DNA of 64,000 nucleotides from Bradyrhizobiaceae bacterium (GTDB lineage Bacteria > Pseudomonadota > Alphaproteobacteria > Rhizobiales > Xanthobacteraceae): positions 1 to 64,000 of the forward strand of contig JADYXZ010000021.1 in the NCBI GenBank assembly GCA_020853885.1. Reading direction: 5' to 3'. A program made the position numbers and the translations under genes. Shown here piece after piece: positions 1 through 7,997 of the stretch (the stretch's first letter is position 1; every line of letters begins with the position of its first letter). The notes under the pieces were generated by a model that saw only the letters and a list, made by a program, of their open reading frames with translations, was not told the origin of the DNA and ran no database searches.

Positions 1-735
1 CACCGCGCAGGTTTCACCGTACTGAAAGCCGCGGATGATCTCCCACAGGATCACACCGATGCCGCCCGCCCCGACCATGCCCACCACCGAGGCCGAGCGG
101 ACGTTGGATTCGAAGCGGTACAGCGTGTACGAAATCCACAGCGGCAGCACCTGCGGGATCACCCCGAAAACGATCTCTTCCAGGGCATTGGCACCAGTTG
201 CACGAATGCCCTCGACGGGCTGCGCGTCAATCGATTCCACGGCTTCGGAGAACAGCTTGGCGAGGATGCCGGTGGTGTGCACGAACAGCGCCAGCACCCC
301 GGCGAAGGGACCCAGTCCCACCGCCACGATGAACAGCATCGCGAACACCATTTCATTGATCGCTCGGGCCGCGTCCATCAGGCGGCGCACTGGCTGGTGG
401 ACCCATGCCGGCGTGATGTTCGCCGACGACAGCAGTCCGAAGGGCACTGCGCACACCACCGCCAGCGCGGTGCCCCACAGCGCGATCTGTAGGGTAACGA
501 TCATCTCCTGAAGGTAGATGCGCCAGTTGTCGAACTTCGGTGGAAAGAAGTCCGATGCGTAGGTCGCCATGTTCGCCGAATCGCGCCACAAGTCGAGCGG
601 ACGCATGTCGGCGCCCTGCCACGAGGCCGCCAGCAGGGTGAGTACCAGACCCCAGGCCAGCAGGCCCAGCACGCTGGTCCTGGGCATCGCGTCGCGTGGG
701 GCCGGCAGGCCGATGCTCTCGGTGGATGTGCCCAT
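1..735 (-). CDS. phnE: Phosphonate ABC transporter permease PhnE (3' end off the window)
   Basis: Inner-membrane permease of the phosphonate/phosphate-ester importer PhnCDE. From the ATG at 735 the frame is open to the window edge (about 245 codons), so only the last few tens of residues are missing. It has a first hydrophobic segment near residues 22-40, further membrane spans near 78-102, 130-160 and 195-245, and the permease EAA-type loop (EGIRATGAN then GVIPQVLP) before the last visible span. The start lies 38 bases after the phnD stop, which fits a phnC-phnD-phnE operon. Family assignment is firm; the exact start is less certain. Confidence 0.9.
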   Translation of the reverse strand, partial: MGTSTESIGLPAPRDAMPRTSVLGLLAWGLVLTLLAASWQGADMRPLDLWRDSANMATYASDFFPPKFDNWRIYLQEMIVTLQIALWGTALAVVCAVPFGLLSSANITPAWVHQPVRRLMDAARAINEMVFAMLFIVAVGLGPFAGVLALFVHTTGILAKLFSEAVESIDAQPVEGIRATGANALEEIVFGVIPQVLPLWISYTLYRFESNVRSASVVGMVGAGGIGVILWEIIRGFQYGETCAV

Positions 736-773
736 GATGGCTGCTGGTCTTGAACCAACCGGTTCGAGGGAGC

Positions 774-1760
774 TCAACGTTGCGCGAGCTGCTGCACCAG
801 ATCGGCGAGCTTCTTGTCGATGTCGGCCAGCCGGGCCTGCTTGTCGGCCGCGGCCATGCTGGCGTCAGCCTCGATCTTGTTGCGTTCCTTGAACAGTTCC
901 AGCTGGCGGATCGGTACCAGCTGCAGGTTGCTCGATTCCTTGAAGCCCGACAGCTTCGACAGCTTCGTCAGATTTTCTTTTTCCTGCGGGCCGCCCTTGC
1001 CGTAGTTGTAGAAGAACCCGCGGATCGAGGCCTTGGCCGCGTCGGGCAGGTCCTTGCGCATCACCAGGGGATCCAGGGGAATCAGCGGTGAGGTCCACAC
1101 CACGCGGATCTGGCTGTGCTTGTCCGGCGCGCGCTCGCGCATCTTGTCGAGGTTCTCGCTGTTGTTGGTGGCGACATCGACCTGCTTGTTGGCCACCGCC
1201 AGCGCATTGGATTCATGGTTGGCGGCGCGGGTCAGCTTGAAGTGGCTCTTGGCGTCGATCTTGTTCTGGGCGAACACGTAGTAGCTGGGCACCAGGAACC
1301 CGGAAGTCGAGTTGGGATCGCCGTTGCCGAAGGACAGGCTTTTGCCGTTCTTGAGCACATCGTCCAGTGTCTTGACTGGGCTGTCCTTGTGCACGATCAG
1401 GTGCGAGTAGTAGCCCTGCGTGCCGTCGGCATTCACCATTTGGGCGAACACTTCACCGCTGGCCCTGTCGACAGCCTCCATCGCCGACTTGTTGCCGACC
1501 CAGGCCACGTGCACCTTGTTGAAGCGCATGCCTTCGATGATGCCGGCATAGTCGCTGGCGAAGAAGGCGTTGACCTTGAGGCCGGTGGCCTTCGCCATGG
1601 CGTCGAGGAACGGCTGCCAGATGGTCTTCAGGTTGCTCGACGACTCGGTCGAGATGATGCCGAAATTGATCTCCTTGGCGTCCTGCGCCTGAGCGGCAGG
1701 CGCAGCGGCGGCTGCGACGACGAGCGCCGCACCGGCCAGCATCCTGTAGATTGCACGCAT
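774..1760 (-). CDS. phnD: Phosphonate ABC transporter substrate-binding protein PhnD
   Basis: Periplasmic phosphonate-binding protein, 328 residues, the usual family length. It starts with a Sec signal peptide (hydrophobic core at residues 8-20, Ala-rich cleavage region AAQA) followed by the family hallmarks [22 protein letters not shown] and [15 protein letters not shown], and ends with the [13 protein letters not shown] region. These segments closely resemble Escherichia coli PhnD as I remember it. It lies between phnC (62 bases upstream) and phnE (38 bases downstream), all on the minus strand. Confidence 0.95.
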   Translation of the reverse strand: MRAIYRMLAGAALVVAAAAAPAAQAQDAKEINFGIISTESSSNLKTIWQPFLDAMAKATGLKVNAFFASDYAGIIEGMRFNKVHVAWVGNKSAMEAVDRASGEVFAQMVNADGTQGYYSHLIVHKDSPVKTLDDVLKNGKSLSFGNGDPNSTSGFLVPSYYVFAQNKIDAKSHFKLTRAANHESNALAVANKQVDVATNNSENLDKMRERAPDKHSQIRVVWTSPLIPLDPLVMRKDLPDAAKASIRGFFYNYGKGGPQEKENLTKLSKLSGFKESSNLQLVPIRQLELFKERNKIEADASMAAADKQARLADIDKKLADLVQQLAQR

Positions 1761-1822
1761 CCCGTTCTCTCCTTCTGTCTTCCGGTTTGACGATTCCGGC
1801 GGTCACCCGCCTTGCTCTTGAC

Positions 1823-2746
1823 TCATGCAGTGCCCGCCGCGGCGATCTCCGCCGCGACCGGCCGCAACCCGCCGTTCATGCGCGACGGCCGGGCCGAGCG
1901 CGCGCCGAGGCGAATGTCTGCGTCCGCCGGCACGTCGTCCGATTCCTGGCCGTCGAGGCCCGGCAGGAACAGCTCCTTGCTCTCCGCGCCATAGAGCTCG
2001 CCGAGAAATGCCGGCGTCAGCGCGTCGGAGGGGCCGTCATAAACGATCTCGCCGTTCCTGAGCGCGACGGTGCGCGGGCAATAGCGCAGCGCGTATTCGA
2101 CCTGATGCAGCGACACCAGCACGGTGATGCACTCGCTGCGATTGAGATCGGCGAGGATGTCCATGACGCGGCGCGCGGAGTTCGGGTCGAGCGAGGCGAT
2201 GGGCTCGTCGGCGATCAGGATTTCCGCGCCCTGCAACAGCGTGCGGGCGATGGCCGCGCGCTGCTGCTGGCCGCCGGAAAGCTCGGAGCCGCGCTTGAGC
2301 GCGTGCTCCTCGATGCCGACGCGCGCAAGCGCGCGCATGGCGCGGCGCTTTTCCTCCTGCGTGAAGCGGCCGAGCGAGCCGCGCCAGCGCGGCACCTGGC
2401 CGAGCAGGCCGAGCAGGACGTTCGTCAGCACCGAAAGGCGCAGGACGAGGTTGAATTGCTGGAACACGACGCCGAGACGGGCGCGCAGCGCGCCGGCCGA
2501 AGCCGTGATGCGCCCCTCGCGCTGCATGGGCGCGCCGAAGATGCGGATTTCGCCGCCGCGGCCGCCGCCGTCGATCGGCGTCAGCCCCGCGATGGTGTGG
2601 ATCAAGGTGGATTTGCCCGAGCCGGAAGCGCCGATCAGCGCCACCATCTCGCCGGGCGCAACCTGCAGATCGATTCCGCTCAGGACGGGCGCACCGCGGC
2701 CGAAACGCTTGCATACCTGCGAGAGTTCGATGGCCGGTGCAGTCAT
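1823..2746 (-). CDS. phnC: Phosphonate ABC transporter ATP-binding protein PhnC
   Basis: ATPase of the PhnCDE importer, 307 residues from the ATG at 2746, which is preceded by the strong ribosome site AAGGAGATTT. A longer upstream reading exists but has no comparable site. Visible motifs are Walker A GASGSGKST (residues 39-47), the signature LSGGQQQR, Walker B ILIADEP and a switch His in SLHQVEYAL. The C-terminal 40 or so residues, after ESKELFLPG, are a polar extension beyond the core PhnC fold. It is the first gene of the minus-strand phn operon. Confidence 0.93.
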   Translation of the reverse strand: MTAPAIELSQVCKRFGRGAPVLSGIDLQVAPGEMVALIGASGSGKSTLIHTIAGLTPIDGGGRGGEIRIFGAPMQREGRITASAGALRARLGVVFQQFNLVLRLSVLTNVLLGLLGQVPRWRGSLGRFTQEEKRRAMRALARVGIEEHALKRGSELSGGQQQRAAIARTLLQGAEILIADEPIASLDPNSARRVMDILADLNRSECITVLVSLHQVEYALRYCPRTVALRNGEIVYDGPSDALTPAFLGELYGAESKELFLPGLDGQESDDVPADADIRLGARSARPSRMNGGLRPVAAEIAAAGTA

Positions 2747-2873
2747 CCCGAAATCTCCTTTGCGGCAACGCAGCGCCGCCGGGTTGCACAGCAGCAGCAG
2801 CCTATGGTCGGAAGACAAAGAACATGTGACAGCGCCATGCTGTGGAAAACGTCCACGCGCCGCGAGCGCGGCG

Positions 2874-2891
2874 CCGTCATCGGACTGTCAT
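2874..2891 (+). promoter_or_regulatory. PHO box (PhoB-binding site candidate)
   Basis: CCGTCAT-CGGA-CTGTCAT reads as two 7-base direct repeats with a 4-base spacer, one base away from the CTGTCAT-N4-CTGTCAT consensus. It lies in the phnC/acyltransferase intergenic region, oriented toward the acyltransferase gene at 2940 and ending 48 bases before it. This suggests PhoB-dependent phosphate-starvation control. A lone reversed half-site (GTGACAG, 2826-2832) points toward phnC. Confidence 0.75.
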
Positions 2892-2939
2892 GAGAAGCCG
2901 GGAAGGTAGCCGCGCCCGCCGAAGGCACATTATTTTTGA

Positions 2940-3629
2940 ATGGACGAAGCGCCGATGACCGCGCGCCAGCTCTCGCCGCAGCCGCTCGTCCATCTGACTG
3001 CACAAATTTCAGACTGCCGGCTCGGCGCCTATACGGAAGTCGGCGAACGCACGACGCTGCTGGAGACCTCGCTCGACGACTACTCCTATGTCGTGAACGA
3101 CAGCGACATCGCCTACACAACGATCGGCAAGTTCTGCTCGATCGCGGCGATGGTGCGGATCAATCCCGGCAATCACCCGATGCAGCGCGCGAGCCAGGCA
3201 CATTTCACCTATCGCGCCAGCGCCTATTTCCCCGGCGACGCGGACGAGGCGGAGTTCTTCGCCTGGCGCCGCTCCTTCCCGGTCGTGATCGGTCACGACG
3301 TCTGGATCGGGCACGGCGCGATCGTCCTGCCGGGGCGGAAGATCGGCACCGGGGCAATCGTGGGCGCGGGCGCGGTCGTCACCAAGGACGTGCCGCCCTA
3401 CATGATCGTCGCCGGCAACCCGGCACGGCCGATCCGCGCGCGTTTCCCCGACGGGATCGCCGCTAGGCTGCAAGCGCTCTCCTGGTGGGACTGGAGCCAT
3501 GAGCAGTTGCGTCATGCTCTGCCCGACTTCCGCGCGCTCGCGGTCGAAGAATTCCTGGAGAAATACGAAGGCGAAGCGGCGCGTGCGTCAGGGAAGCCGC
3601 ACCCGCAGCTCGCCGATGCGGTTTCCTGA
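2940..3629 (+). CDS. Phosphonate-metabolism hexapeptide-repeat acyltransferase
   Basis: Left-handed beta-helix acyl/acetyltransferase, 229 residues, of the type found beside phosphonate (phn) operons. The isoleucine-patch repeats are easy to see ([56 protein letters not shown]), followed by the short C-terminal helix WWDWSHEQL typical of the family. A second Met six codons in (2955) is an alternative start. It is divergent from phnC and carries the PHO box, so it probably belongs to the phosphate-starvation response. The acceptor substrate cannot be read from the sequence. Confidence 0.88.
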   Translation: MDEAPMTARQLSPQPLVHLTAQISDCRLGAYTEVGERTTLLETSLDDYSYVVNDSDIAYTTIGKFCSIAAMVRINPGNHPMQRASQAHFTYRASAYFPGDADEAEFFAWRRSFPVVIGHDVWIGHGAIVLPGRKIGTGAIVGAGAVVTKDVPPYMIVAGNPARPIRARFPDGIAARLQALSWWDWSHEQLRHALPDFRALAVEEFLEKYEGEAARASGKPHPQLADAVS

Positions 3630-3796
3630 ACCATCGCGGACAATTCCCTTATCCAACGGCTAACCGGCCGCGCGGCTCGGCGGTGCGTTGGTAGTGATCG
3701 ACGAGATCAAAGGCGGTATCTGCCGCATCGACGGCCCGACCGTCGGCGACGAGTCATAGATGCCCCATCAAGTTTACGATTTGGAATATGTCCAGA

Positions 3797-3824
3797 TTGA
3801 CGCAAAAATATTCGCGGGTATATT
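3797..3824 (+). promoter_or_regulatory. Sigma-70-like promoter of the AraC-type gene
   Basis: TTGACG (3797-3802) and TATATT (3819-3824) are separated by 16 bases in an AT-rich island that contrasts with the surrounding GC-rich DNA. It lies about 80 bases upstream of the AraC-family gene and points toward it. Confidence 0.55.
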
Positions 3825-3827
3825 TTT
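3804..3827. repeat. Inverted repeat overlapping the araC promoter
   Basis: AAAAATAT-N8-ATATTTTT is a perfect 8-base inverted repeat that covers the promoter spacer and the -10 element. Its position suits an operator, perhaps for autorepression by the downstream AraC-family regulator. Confidence 0.45.
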
Positions 3828-3902
3828 TTATAATTGCGCTTCTCTTGGCCGCGGGTTGACCGGTAAGGTCACTCACGATGTTCGCAAGAGGAACGGTTCG
3901 TG

Positions 3903-4856
3903 ATGATCTCAGGACATCGCCAGAACTGGTCCACAGCCGAAGCTGCACCCGGGCGCGCAGTCGCCTATTGGCGGCAAGCGGTATGCGAAGCTGTTTTCGA
4001 ACTTGACGTCAAGGCAGACGACGAGGCGCCTTTCACGGCATCCCTCCAACAGGAGCGTGCGGGGCCGATCGGTCTCAGCCGCATTCATATCAGTGCCAGT
4101 CAGTGCATCACGCGGCGTAAAAGAGATATTGCCCGCAGCCGGGCCGAGCAGTTCGAGCTGGTTTATTTTCGCCACTGCAATGCGGTGCTGAACCATGTAG
4201 GACAAGAAGTCGCACTCGGTTCCGAGCAATGCGTGCTGATCGACAGCCGCAAAGAATATGTGCTGGCCCTTCAGGGAGAGAGCGAGAACCTGTCGGTGCA
4301 TATCCCGACGCGCTGGCTCGCGGCCCGTATTCCCGAACCGGAGATGTATCTTGGCCGCCCCATCATCGGGGACACACCCTGGGGAAGATCGCTGATTGCC
4401 TTGCTCAGCGCGATGCATGCGGACAGCTCGGGGAGCGAGGAGCGCGATCATCTTTTTGCCGAACAGATTGCCGGAGCCTTGTATCTCGCCATCTCACCGC
4501 CGGAAGAACGGCCGTCACATTATGCAAACCCGTTTATCCATCGCATCCGGCAGGCACTCTGCGACCTGTCGCATGATCCGGGTCTGAATGCCGCATTGCT
4601 CGCCTCGGAAATGGGAATTTCCCTGCGCTACCTGCACGCTCTCTTTGCGCAGGCGGGCACCACCTACGGACAGGAACTGCAGGCGATCCGGTTGAGGTCG
4701 GCAGCGCGGATGTTGCGGGATGCGCGTTTCCGCGATCTGAGCGTCAATGAGATCGCCCTTCGTGCGGGTTACAGCGAGCCCAGCCATTTCTCGCGCCGGT
4801 TCCGCGAAGCCTTCGACATGACGCCCGCTGTGTTCCGGGCGAAAATCCTCGGCTGA
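3903..4856 (+). CDS. AraC-family transcriptional regulator
   Basis: About 317 residues. The N-terminal two thirds (residues 20-200) resemble the beta-barrel AraC-binding-like domain (SRIHIS, FELVYF, LIDSRKEY). The C-terminal 100 residues form the double helix-turn-helix: first helix pair at LLASEMGISLRYLHALFAQAG, second at VNEIALRAGYSEPSHFSRRF followed by GMTP-like DMTPAVFR. Start: an adjacent GTG (3900) and ATG (3903) are both possible; AGAGGAA lies just upstream. It precedes the 2-oxoacid dehydrogenase/alcohol dehydrogenase block on the same strand and may control it. The inducer is unknown. Confidence 0.9.
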   Translation: MISGHRQNWSTAEAAPGRAVAYWRQAVCEAVFELDVKADDEAPFTASLQQERAGPIGLSRIHISASQCITRRKRDIARSRAEQFELVYFRHCNAVLNHVGQEVALGSEQCVLIDSRKEYVLALQGESENLSVHIPTRWLAARIPEPEMYLGRPIIGDTPWGRSLIALLSAMHADSSGSEERDHLFAEQIAGALYLAISPPEERPSHYANPFIHRIRQALCDLSHDPGLNAALLASEMGISLRYLHALFAQAGTTYGQELQAIRLRSAARMLRDARFRDLSVNEIALRAGYSEPSHFSRRFREAFDMTPAVFRAKILG

Positions 4857-4961
4857 AACAGGCCCCGTCGCACCTCCCGCTACCGCCGTCGCTCAAACCG
4901 CCCGGCGCAATAGCCGTGTCGACCGGGATGCTGTGCAGTCTCAGACAATGTTTTTGTGCAT

Positions 4962-4979
4962 TCCCAGGCATAGCTGGGA
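4962..4979. repeat. Inverted repeat upstream of E1 operon
   Basis: TCCCAG GCATAG CTGGGA is a perfect 6-base inverted repeat with a 6-base spacer, 290 bases before the E1 alpha start. No T-run follows, so it is more likely an operator than a terminator for the AraC-type gene. Confidence 0.35.
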
Positions 4980-5076
4980 TCGCCGGGCATCCCCTAACCT
5001 CCCTCATGTTGCAGCCTGCGGGCAAATCCGACCGCAGATCGGCGCAAACCGGCAGCGCTGCAGGGAGGAAATAAAT

Positions 5077-5106
5077 ATGGCACGCAATCCAGTGCGGGCA
5101 ACCTGA
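5077..5106 (+). CDS. Possible nine-codon leader peptide
   Basis: ATG GCA CGC AAT CCA GTG CGG GCA ACC TGA encodes MARNPVRAT and follows GGGAGGA with a 7-base spacing, one of the best ribosome sites in the area. It lies 164 bases before the E1 alpha start, which itself has only a weak site. It may be a regulatory upstream frame or chance; no attenuator hairpin with a T-run was found. Confidence 0.25.
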   Translation: MARNPVRAT

Positions 5107-5269
5107 TCCGGTTCACATACCGGCATCCAACGGATCGTCGACGCCGGCTCGCCTGCACAGCGCTCCGTAAGCGTATTCCGGCGCCGCGTCGGTTCGACGG
5201 CGAATGCTTGCTGCTGCCTCGCCGGCAGCCAAGCCGATCGAGCCATCCAGGAAAACGAAACGAAAGGCC

Positions 5270-6271
5270 ATGATTGCCGTGAAAGAAAAAAGCAACAAGC
5301 ACGAGTATGTCGAGCTGCTCGAGCGGATGCTCCTGATCCGTCGGTCGGAAGAGCGGCTGGCGCTGCTGGCGGCCGCCGGACAGCTCCCCGGCGCGGTGCA
5401 TCTCTACATCGGCGAAGAAGCCGTCGCGGTCGGCGCCTGCTCGGTGCTGCAAGAGCGCGACTGGATCACCAGCACCCATCGCGGCCACGGTCATTTCCTG
5501 GCCAAGGGCGGCGACCTGAAAGCGATGTTCGCGGAGATCTGGGGCAAGAAGGAGGGCATCTGCAAGGGCATGGGCGGGTCCATGCATGTGGCGGATTTCT
5601 CCAAGGGCATCCTCGGCGCCAACGGTATCGTCGGCGGCGGCTTCGCGATCGCGACGGGCGCCGGCTTCGGCGCCAAGCTGCGCGGCGACGGCCGCGTGGT
5701 GAGTTGCTTCTTCGGCGATGGCGCGGCCAACCAGGGCGTATTCATGGAGAGCATGAACATCAGCTCCGCCTGGGGCCTGCCCGTTATCTTCATCTGCGAA
5801 AACAACGGCCTGTCCGAATTCACTGTGTCCTCGACGATTACTGGCGGCAAGCTCGAGGACCGCGCCAAGGCGTTCATGCCGACGAAGGTCGTCGATGGCA
5901 ACGACGTGCTGGCCGTGCAGGCTGCCGTGCGCGAGGCGGTTGAGCGAGCGCGGCGCGGCGACGGGCCGTCCTATGTCGAGGCCAAGACCTACCGTATCCG
6001 CGGCCATCTCGAAGCCGAGGACGCCATGCTCGGCGGCGGCACCTACCGCAGCAAGGAGGATATCGCCGCTTGGCAGGCCAAAGGAAAAGACCCGATCTCG
6101 CGTTTTGAAACATACCTGCTCGGCAATGGCATCGTCGAAGCCAGCGAAGTGACGGCTCTGCAGGACAAGATCATCCGCATCGTCAACGAGGCCGTGGCCT
6201 ATGCCGACGCCGGCGAAGACGCCGACGTGACCCTCGCTCATTCCCTGATGTTCGCCGCGCAGGAGGCCTGA
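5270..6271 (+). CDS. acoA: 2-oxoacid/acetoin dehydrogenase E1 component, alpha subunit
   Basis: ThDP-dependent decarboxylase half-subunit, 333 residues from the ATG at 5270; an in-frame upstream extension starting at 5204 lacks a ribosome site. It shows STHRGHGHFLAKG, the KEGICKGMGGSMHVAD segment and the ThDP/Mg motif GDGAANQGVFMESMN ending in ICENN. The GHGHF and GKGGSMH-like features point to acetoin or branched-chain type E1 rather than the large homodimeric pyruvate E1. It is followed after 3 bases by E1 beta. The true substrate is uncertain; acetoin is the family default, and a dedicated E2 is not present nearby. Confidence 0.88.
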   Translation: MIAVKEKSNKHEYVELLERMLLIRRSEERLALLAAAGQLPGAVHLYIGEEAVAVGACSVLQERDWITSTHRGHGHFLAKGGDLKAMFAEIWGKKEGICKGMGGSMHVADFSKGILGANGIVGGGFAIATGAGFGAKLRGDGRVVSCFFGDGAANQGVFMESMNISSAWGLPVIFICENNGLSEFTVSSTITGGKLEDRAKAFMPTKVVDGNDVLAVQAAVREAVERARRGDGPSYVEAKTYRIRGHLEAEDAMLGGGTYRSKEDIAAWQAKGKDPISRFETYLLGNGIVEASEVTALQDKIIRIVNEAVAYADAGEDADVTLAHSLMFAAQEA

Positions 6272-6274
6272 AAC

Positions 6275-7243
6275 ATGCCGTCCAAACGGATGATCGCAGC
6301 GATCAACGAAGCGCTCTTCGAGGAGATGGAGCGGGACGAGAACATCATCGTGTTCGGCGAAGACGTGCAGCTCGCCATCATGGGCGACACGCGCGGCCTC
6401 TACGAGCGCTTCGGCCCCAACCGGATTCGCAATACGCCGATCTGCGAGGCGACGCTGACCGGCATGGCGCTCGGCGCGACGGCGGCGGGCTACCACGTCG
6501 TGCTGCATATGATGTTCGCCAACTTCGTCTATACGGGCTTCGACGCCATCGCCAACCAGATCTCCAAGATGCGCCTGATGACGGGCGGGCAGCTCAAAAT
6601 TCCCGTCACCTTCCTCGCCTGCTACGGCGGCGGCGGTTCGAATGCCGCGCAACACAGCGACAGCGCTCATCCCGCGTTAATGAACCTGGGTGGCATCAAC
6701 GTCGTCATGCCGTCGACCCCGGCGGATGCGAAGGGACTTCTGAAGACTGCGCTGCGCAGCCCGAACCCCTGCTTCTTCCTCGAGGCGGCGGCGCGCGGCG
6801 GGCAGATGGGCGAGGTGCCGGACGGCGAGCATCTGGTGCCTTTCGGCAAGGCGGCGCTGGCGCGCGAAGGCAGCGACGTGACTCTCGTCACCATGGGGTC
6901 GGCCACGAAATGGTGCCTGGACGCGGCGACGTCGCTCGGCAAGGCGGGAATCGAAGCGGAAGTGGTCGACCTGCGCAGCCTCGTGCCGATCGACGAGGAG
7001 GCGATCCTGAAAAGCATCGCCAAGACGGGCCGCCTTGTCGTCGTCGACGAAAGCCGCGACTGCTGCGGCGCGGGCAGTCATATCGCGGCCATCGCGGCCG
7101 ACAAGGGATTCTTTTCCCTTAAGGCGCCGGTGAAGCGAGTGAATATCCCCGATGTCGCCATCCCCTATGCCCCCGCTGCCGAGCTCGCCGTGCTGCCCAC
7201 ACCCGGCCGAATCGAAGCGGCTGTCAGGCAACTTGTCGGCTGA
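6275..7243 (+). CDS. acoB: 2-oxoacid/acetoin dehydrogenase E1 component, beta subunit
   Basis: Partner of E1 alpha, 322 residues. It contains FGEDVQ, the ThDP-contacting Glu in NTPICEATLTGMALGA, the QHSDSAHPAL loop, PSTPADAKGLL and the C-terminal transketolase domain starting near residue 195 (VTLVTMGSAT, VVDLRSLVPID). It begins 3 bases after the alpha stop, so the two are surely co-translated. The alpha2-beta2 E1 normally transfers an acyl group to a lipoyl domain; the next gene supplies only that domain. Confidence 0.9.
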   Translation: MPSKRMIAAINEALFEEMERDENIIVFGEDVQLAIMGDTRGLYERFGPNRIRNTPICEATLTGMALGATAAGYHVVLHMMFANFVYTGFDAIANQISKMRLMTGGQLKIPVTFLACYGGGGSNAAQHSDSAHPALMNLGGINVVMPSTPADAKGLLKTALRSPNPCFFLEAAARGGQMGEVPDGEHLVPFGKAALAREGSDVTLVTMGSATKWCLDAATSLGKAGIEAEVVDLRSLVPIDEEAILKSIAKTGRLVVVDESRDCCGAGSHIAAIAADKGFFSLKAPVKRVNIPDVAIPYAPAAELAVLPTPGRIEAAVRQLVG

Positions 7244-7251
7244 GCGGAAGA

Positions 7252-7500
7252 ATGAAGATCAAGCTCAAACTCACGCGCGTCGGCATGAACATGTCGGAGG
7301 CCACGATCGTGGAATGGCACAAGCAACCGGGCGACCGGTTTGACGCGGGCGACAGCATCTATTCCTTCGAGACCGAGAAGGTCGCGCAGGAGGTCGAAGC
7401 TACGGCGCCGGGCATCATGATCGAAATTCTCGTTCCGAAAGGACAGAACGCCAACGTGGGCCAGGAAGTCTGCATCGTTGACGTGGAGCTGCAGAAATGA
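7252..7500 (+). CDS. Free-standing lipoyl (biotinyl-lipoyl) domain protein
   Basis: Eighty-two residues make up a single lipoyl domain: LTRVGMNMSEATIVEWHKQPGD, then the swinging-arm Lys43 in FETEKVAQEVEA, then VPKGQNANVGQEVCIV. No peripheral-subunit-binding or acyltransferase domain follows; the stop overlaps the next start (ATGA at 7497-7500). It lies directly behind the E1 pair, so it could act as a mobile acyl carrier like glycine-cleavage H protein, or depend on an E2 core encoded elsewhere. This is unusual because E2 genes normally fuse this domain to the catalytic core. Confidence 0.88.
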   Translation: MKIKLKLTRVGMNMSEATIVEWHKQPGDRFDAGDSIYSFETEKVAQEVEATAPGIMIEILVPKGQNANVGQEVCIVDVELQK

Positions 7501-7949
7501 CGGGGAAAATCCTTGGCGTGGCTCACACCGGCATCACCGTATCCGATATCGGGCACGCCACGGCCTTCTTCCGCGACGTGCTGGGCGCGGAGGTAAGCGA
7601 GCCGATCCTGGCCGACCAGCCGGTCTTCTCGCGGATCACCGGCGTGCAGGACGCGCAGATCAGGATCGTGTTTGCGGATCTTCCGGGCGGGCACCGGGTG
7701 GAGCTTCTCGAATACGTCAAGCCGGACGGCAAGACGTCCGATCTCCGGCCCTGCGATCCCGGACACATGCACCTGTCGCTGAGCGTCGAGGGTATCGAAC
7801 AGATCGCCGAGCGGCTGCGCCGCGGCGGCTTCGAGCCCGTCGGCCCCGTGCAGGAGGTCGTCGAGCACGGCGGCATCAAGGCGATCTACACGATCGGCTT
7901 CGACAACGTTTACGTGGAGCTGATGTATTTCCCGCCCGCGAAATCCTGA
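7497..7949 (+). CDS. VOC-family (glyoxalase/dioxygenase-fold) protein
   Basis: Vicinal-oxygen-chelate protein of 150 residues with two beta-alpha-beta-beta-beta modules: VAHTGITVSDIGHATAFF at the N terminus and HMHLSLSVEGIEQIAERL at mid-protein. Likely metal ligands are His10, a Glu in RVELLEY, His near 91 and Glu near 142 (VYVELMYF). Translationally coupled to the lipoyl gene by ATGA. The family includes glyoxalase I, methylmalonyl-CoA epimerase and ring-cleaving enzymes; I cannot choose. Context suggests action on a small keto or aldehyde intermediate. Confidence 0.8.
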   Translation: MTGKILGVAHTGITVSDIGHATAFFRDVLGAEVSEPILADQPVFSRITGVQDAQIRIVFADLPGGHRVELLEYVKPDGKTSDLRPCDPGHMHLSLSVEGIEQIAERLRRGGFEPVGPVQEVVEHGGIKAIYTIGFDNVYVELMYFPPAKS

Positions 7950-7997
7950 GGATTGAACCTCGGTTTCGAGAGAGCGGACAAGATCGGGGAGGAAGAC

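Larger units (their letters stand above)
4857..5269. other. Intergenic region before the E1 alpha gene
   Basis: No supported gene in 413 bases. It contains a perfect inverted repeat TCCCAG-N6-CTGGGA (4962-4979) and a strong ribosome site with a nine-codon open frame (5077-5106). Spacing leaves room for the E1 operon promoter and for AraC-type operators, but no convincing -35/-10 pair stands out. Confidence 0.5.

Noticed and set aside
2815-2832. Second PHO box pointing toward phnC
   Set aside because: Only one half-site (GTGACAG) is good; the other half matches 2 of 7 bases.
3688-3759. Short frame VVIDEIKGGICRIDGPTVGDES before the AraC gene
   Set aside because: It has no start, no ribosome site and no recognised family; chance or a tiny relic.
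5078-5096. Possible sigma-54 promoter (TGGCACG then AGTGC)
   Set aside because: GG and GC are 13 bases apart; sigma-54 sites need 10, and the -12 TTGC is missing.
4994-6670. 558-codon minus-strand frame across E1 alpha and E1 beta
   Set aside because: It is antisense to two clear E1 genes and shows no domain features; such frames are common in GC-rich DNA.
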